A DNA stretch of 9,458 nucleotides, taken from positions 19,669 to 29,126 of the forward strand of contig PAWT01000010.1 of assembly GCA_002714165.1 (NCBI GenBank), written 5' to 3'. Of this stretch, positions 7,028-9,458 are shown one piece after another. Below the pieces are notes generated by a model that was not told where the DNA came from, ran no database searches, and was given only the letters and a program-made list of their open reading frames with translations. This DNA is from Acidobacteriota bacterium (GTDB taxonomy: Bacteria > Acidobacteriota > Vicinamibacteria > Vicinamibacterales > UBA823). Position 1 is the stretch's first letter. Each line of letters opens with the position of its first letter. Made by a program: the position numbers and the translations under genes.

Positions 7028-8439
7028 TGCTTATCTCCTCCTTGTAGGGCTGACTCCAGTCGACGGACAGTGAGAGTGAGACCGTTCACTCCGACCACTT
7101 TAACTTGGTCGCCCTCAGCGATTGGCTCCGTGCCTGTCGCCGACCAAATTTCACCGTGGGCCACGACTTGGCCAGAACCGCCTGCCTCAAACGTCGTGAG
7201 TGCGCGCCCAATCTCATCGATCATTCCCGCACGGCCCGTCACAGCTCGCCGACGCTGCGCCGCAACGCCCAGCCTCGCCAGGAAGAACACAATGCCTGAA
7301 AGCGCGAGCGTCATCGGAAGCACCATCGACAACCCAATTTGTAACTCTGGCATCGGTGAATCGATCAACATGAGCGAGCCTAAAGCGATACTGACAACGC
7401 CACCCAACGCTAACATCCCGAAACTGGTTACCATCGCTTCTAGGACCAGCAGCCCAAGACCGAATCCAATAAGAATAACACCAGCTAAATTCACCGGCAG
7501 CACCTGAAACGCGAAGAAAGCCAGTAAGAGACAGAGTCCGCCGACAACACCAGGTAGAATCGCACCAGGATTCCATAGTTCGATCGTTAGACCTAGAGTG
7601 CCGAGGCTGAAGAGAATGTAGGCCACCTCCGGCCGTGCAATCACGCTCAACACTTGCTGACGCCATGTCATCTGTAGCCGCTCGACCCGAGCATCGGCCG
7701 TCCGCAGCCTAACCTCACGTCCGTCAAACCTAGTAATCAAACGACCGTCGAGCACCTCTAAGAGACTGTCTAAGTCCGATGTGACGATATCGATCAGTGG
7801 TGGTTCAGCCTCAGCAGCTTCGTCTTCAGTAAACGCTCTACTCTCAATTACTGCCTGCTCAGCGAACTCAATATTACGATTGCGTTGAGTCGCTAGGGAT
7901 CGGGCAAAAGCCGCTACATCCGATGCGGCCTTTTCGGATACGGCCCCGTCGAGTTGTTGTCCGCTGCCGCTAACAGGATGGGCTGCCCCAATGTGGGTAC
8001 CCGGCGCCATGGCAGCCACGTCTGCCGCAATCGTGATCAGAAAGCCAGCTGACGCGGCACGCGCACCACTTGGAGCTACGAACACAACAACTGGCGTCTT
8101 AGCCGAAATCATGCGTGACGTGATCGATCGTGTCGACTCAACCAACCCACCAGGTGTCCGTAGGGTGAATACGACTAGGTCGGCATTGGCCGCATCCGCA
8201 CGGTCAATCACCTGCACCATGTACTCAGCCGAAACAGGATGGATTATGGCATCCACCTCAGCCACCAGCACGAGTGGACGATTTGATGTTGAAGGGGCTG
8301 CTGCCTGACGACTGAACACAGCCGTTGAACTCAATAACAACAGGGCAAACAGGATCGGACTCAGGCGCGCCAAGGCAGGCCGAACGAGGAGAGCCTGCAT
8401 CCAGACCTTACGGGCCAACCTCTTCATAATCAAAAGCAC
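7024..8439 (-). CDS. nfeD: NfeD family membrane serine protease (ClpP-class, long form)
   Basis: Long NfeD protein of 471 residues: a ClpP-like serine protease facing outside the cytoplasm, then membrane segments, then a cytoplasmic OB-fold. A basic N-terminus and hydrophobic stretch (about 25-43) look like a signal peptide. The protease domain spans about 55-235, with TLRTPGGL at 93-100 and the nucleophile Ser130 in GARAASAG. Lys170 in VSEKAASD is the likely partner, 40 residues later, similar to the Ser97-Lys138 spacing in Pyrococcus PH1510. Membrane helices fill about 272-392 (including [21 protein letters not shown]). The OB domain is about 400-462 ([32 protein letters not shown]). GTG 8439 was chosen because AGGGGA sits seven bases upstream; ATG 8427, four codons in, lacks such a site. 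It heads the five-gene run and overlaps the slipin gene by four bases. Confidence 0.95.
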   Translation of the reverse strand: MLLIMKRLARKVWMQALLVRPALARLSPILFALLLLSSTAVFSRQAAAPSTSNRPLVLVAEVDAIIHPVSAEYMVQVIDRADAANADLVVFTLRTPGGLVESTRSITSRMISAKTPVVVFVAPSGARAASAGFLITIAADVAAMAPGTHIGAAHPVSGSGQQLDGAVSEKAASDVAAFARSLATQRNRNIEFAEQAVIESRAFTEDEAAEAEPPLIDIVTSDLDSLLEVLDGRLITRFDGREVRLRTADARVERLQMTWRQQVLSVIARPEVAYILFSLGTLGLTIELWNPGAILPGVVGGLCLLLAFFAFQVLPVNLAGVILIGFGLGLLVLEAMVTSFGMLALGGVVSIALGSLMLIDSPMPELQIGLSMVLPMTLALSGIVFFLARLGVAAQRRRAVTGRAGMIDEIGRALTTFEAGGSGQVVAHGEIWSATGTEPIAEGDQVKVVGVNGLTLTVRRLESALQGGDKQ

Positions 8440-8446
8440 TCAGGAA

Positions 8447-8452
8447 TCCCCT
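8447..8452 (-). promoter_or_regulatory. Ribosome binding site deciding the nfeD GTG start
   Basis: AGGGGA lies seven bases upstream of GTG 8439-8437. The alternative ATG at 8427-8425 has only a TTTTGATT-like sequence before it, so the GTG is preferred. Confidence 0.6.
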
Positions 8453-8462
8453 AACTTCTGCA

Positions 8463-8496
8463 GCGCGCTCACTCTTCGTAAGCTAACGGAGCGCGC
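8463..8496. repeat. Inverted repeat GCGCGCTC / GAGCGCGC around the nfeD promoter
   Basis: GCGCGCTC at 8463-8470 and GAGCGCGC at 8489-8496 are perfect inverted arms separated by 18 bases. The predicted nfeD -10 element (8485-8480) and transcript start (about 8473) lie between them. The upstream arm would not be transcribed from that promoter, so a DNA operator fits better than an RNA hairpin. The arms are 26 bases apart centre to centre. No regulator is recognised. Confidence 0.45.
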
Positions 8497-8508
8497 AGAC
8501 TGTGTCAA
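8480..8508 (-). promoter_or_regulatory. Candidate promoter for the nfeD-slipin-SPOR-lnt-prfB run
   Basis: On the minus strand a perfect TTGACA (8508-8503) is followed after 17 bases by TAGCTT (8485-8480), which matches the -10 consensus at three of six positions including the first two and the last. The start would be near 8473, leaving a leader of about 33 bases before the nfeD GTG. No other good promoter was seen inside the run, where the gaps between genes are all under 20 bases. Confidence 0.45.
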
Positions 8509-8614
8509 CGCATCAAATCGATGAAAACAGGCCAAGCTTAATCAACTCGGGAGACTACACCTTCCCCACTTTTTCCGAACCTCACGCGTTTTTTGATAAG
8601 GTTATCGCTGGCAC

Positions 8615-9241
8615 ATGTGTACGGCGGCCATTATCGCCGGTGGTGAAGCGCGGCGACTTAACGGGCGAGTGAAAGGTACCCTACCATTTGGCACGACCAG
8701 TCTTGTCGAACGCCAGATCGCGGTTCTTCGAGCGATAACTGAGAAACTTCTGATTATCACTAACAACGAAAGCGCCTACACCGGACTGGGCATACCGGTG
8801 ATCAACGACGAAATCCCAGGTTCTGGTGCGATCGGTGGAATCTATACGGCACTCGTGCACGCCACCGTGGACCCGGTGCTGGTCGTGGCATGTGACATGC
8901 CGTTCGTTAATGAACCGTTCTTACGTCTTCTCGTCAGTGCCGACCGGTCTGCTGATGTGACCATTCCGAAAACCGCCAACGGTTACGAACCAATGTGTGC
9001 ATGTTACTCCCGACGGTGCGCATCACGCTTGCGGCAGCAAATCAACAACGGTGCGCTCAAGATTCAGGAACTATTGCCGCACCTACGAGTCCGAGAGGTT
9101 GGAGTAGACGAGATTGCACCGCATGATCCGAGCGGCCTACTCTTCTCCAACGTAAACACGCCCGATGATTACGCTAGGGCGCTTCAGCACCTAGACTCCG
9201 GTCATTCGATGTTATCGAGTCCAGAACTACCCAGGAAGTAA
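8615..9241 (+). CDS. mobA: Molybdenum cofactor guanylyltransferase (MobA-like NTP transferase)
   Basis: Cytoplasmic enzyme of 208 residues that transfers GMP from GTP to molybdopterin-Mo to make the guanine dinucleotide cofactor of DMSO reductase-family enzymes. The Rossmann-like nucleotidyltransferase fold starts at once. IIAGGEARRLNGRVKG at 6-21 is the GTP-binding loop, a variant of the usual LAGGxSxRMGxxK with Ala for Ser and one extra residue before the lysine. GSGAIGGIYTAL at 69-80 corresponds to the GPLxGI segment. VVACDMPFV at 90-98 carries the metal-binding aspartate. NTPDDY at 181-186 is the conserved C-terminal motif. ATG 8615 fits the usual family start, two to six residues before the AGG loop, although no clear Shine-Dalgarno is seen. 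It is followed by argS after 11 bases. A related pyrophosphorylase or MocA-like enzyme is the main alternative. Confidence 0.87.
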   Translation: MCTAAIIAGGEARRLNGRVKGTLPFGTTSLVERQIAVLRAITEKLLIITNNESAYTGLGIPVINDEIPGSGAIGGIYTALVHATVDPVLVVACDMPFVNEPFLRLLVSADRSADVTIPKTANGYEPMCACYSRRCASRLRQQINNGALKIQELLPHLRVREVGVDEIAPHDPSGLLFSNVNTPDDYARALQHLDSGHSMLSSPELPRK

Positions 9242-9252
9242 AACCAGACCAC

Positions 9253-9458
9253 ATGATTCTTCCGATTCACGAACTCATAAAGGCACAAATAAGAGCGGTG
9301 GCAAAACGGCTCTACGGTCTCGACGACACCACAATGCCATCGATTACTGTTCAGATACCGCCAAACCGTACCATTGGCGATCTAGCCGTACCGGTGGCGT
9401 TTGAACTGGCAAAGGTCGCGCGCAAAGCTCCACGAGTAATTACTACGGAGCTAGTTGA
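9253..9458 (+). CDS. argS: Arginyl-tRNA synthetase, N-terminal part, cut by window edge
   Basis: Class I aminoacyl-tRNA synthetase charging tRNA-Arg in the cytoplasm. Only 68 residues are visible, starting MILPIHELIKAQIRAVAKRL. They correspond to the ArgS N-terminal additional domain, which binds the elbow of tRNA-Arg. The segment IPPNRTIGDLAVPVAFELAK at about 36-55 matches the conserved PPxxxxGDxAxxxAxxLAK pattern of this domain, and the APRVITTELV that follows fits its next helix. The catalytic domain lies beyond the window. The ATG is 11 bases after the mobA stop, consistent with cotranscription. The nearest purine-rich sequence (AGGAAG at 9233-9238) is 14 bases upstream, rather distant. 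The call relies on the N-terminal domain alone but that pattern is distinctive. Confidence 0.88.
   Translation, partial: MILPIHELIKAQIRAVAKRLYGLDDTTMPSITVQIPPNRTIGDLAVPVAFELAKVARKAPRVITTELV

Noticed and set aside
8569..8601. Possible mobA promoter (TTTCCG-N17-GATAAG)
   Set aside because: Both elements match the consensus weakly (three of six and four of six), and the implied leader would be under ten bases.

Overview
The window looks like ordinary housekeeping chromosome from a diderm (Gram-negative-type) bacterium of intermediate GC content. Apolipoprotein N-acyltransferase, a PBP1A-type enzyme and a SPOR-domain protein all indicate an outer membrane plus peptidoglycan. The gene set and the style of the SPOR protein resemble Acidobacteriota (Vicinamibacteria-like). 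That assignment rests on general impression, not on a marker in the window, and should be treated as weak. I see no mobile element, CRISPR array, rRNA or tRNA gene.

Layout: (1) 1-512, minus strand: the 5' part of dnaK, cut by the window edge. (2) 513-742: an AT-rich divergent control region. It holds a near-consensus sigma70-type promoter for dnaK and an extended -10 promoter for the penicillin-binding protein, with an imperfect palindrome at the predicted start of the second transcript. (3) 743-3016, plus: a bifunctional class A penicillin-binding protein (PBP1A type), convergent with the next block and separated from it by only 23 bases. (4) 8439 down to 3040, minus: a tightly packed five-gene run in transcription order nfeD - slipin (SPFH) - SPOR protein - lnt - prfB. 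The junctions are a 4-base ATGA overlap, a 13-base gap, a probable 16-base overlap and an 18-base gap. One promoter candidate lies upstream of nfeD, with its -10 element inside an 8-base perfect inverted repeat. (5) 8440-8614: a second divergent intergenic region. (6) 8615-9458, plus: mobA followed after 11 bases by the start of argS, which runs off the end.

The genes share a cell-envelope theme: peptidoglycan synthesis (PBP1A), glycan or septum binding (SPOR), lipoprotein maturation (Lnt) and membrane protease/scaffold quality control (NfeD with slipin). Translation genes (prfB, argS), a chaperone (dnaK) and molybdenum cofactor synthesis (mobA) sit alongside.

The points that merit attention are gene-structure details rather than a new system. 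prfB is encoded in two frames with an intact programmed +1 frameshift (CTT TGA C), so a plain reading-frame call misses its first 37 residues. Its stop-codon-reading motif reads SPY instead of SPF. The lnt reading frame contains its first membrane segment but has no ATG, GTG or TTG codon before it, which suggests a rare start codon (CTG or ATT) or a sequence error. The nfeD promoter carries an operator-like inverted repeat.
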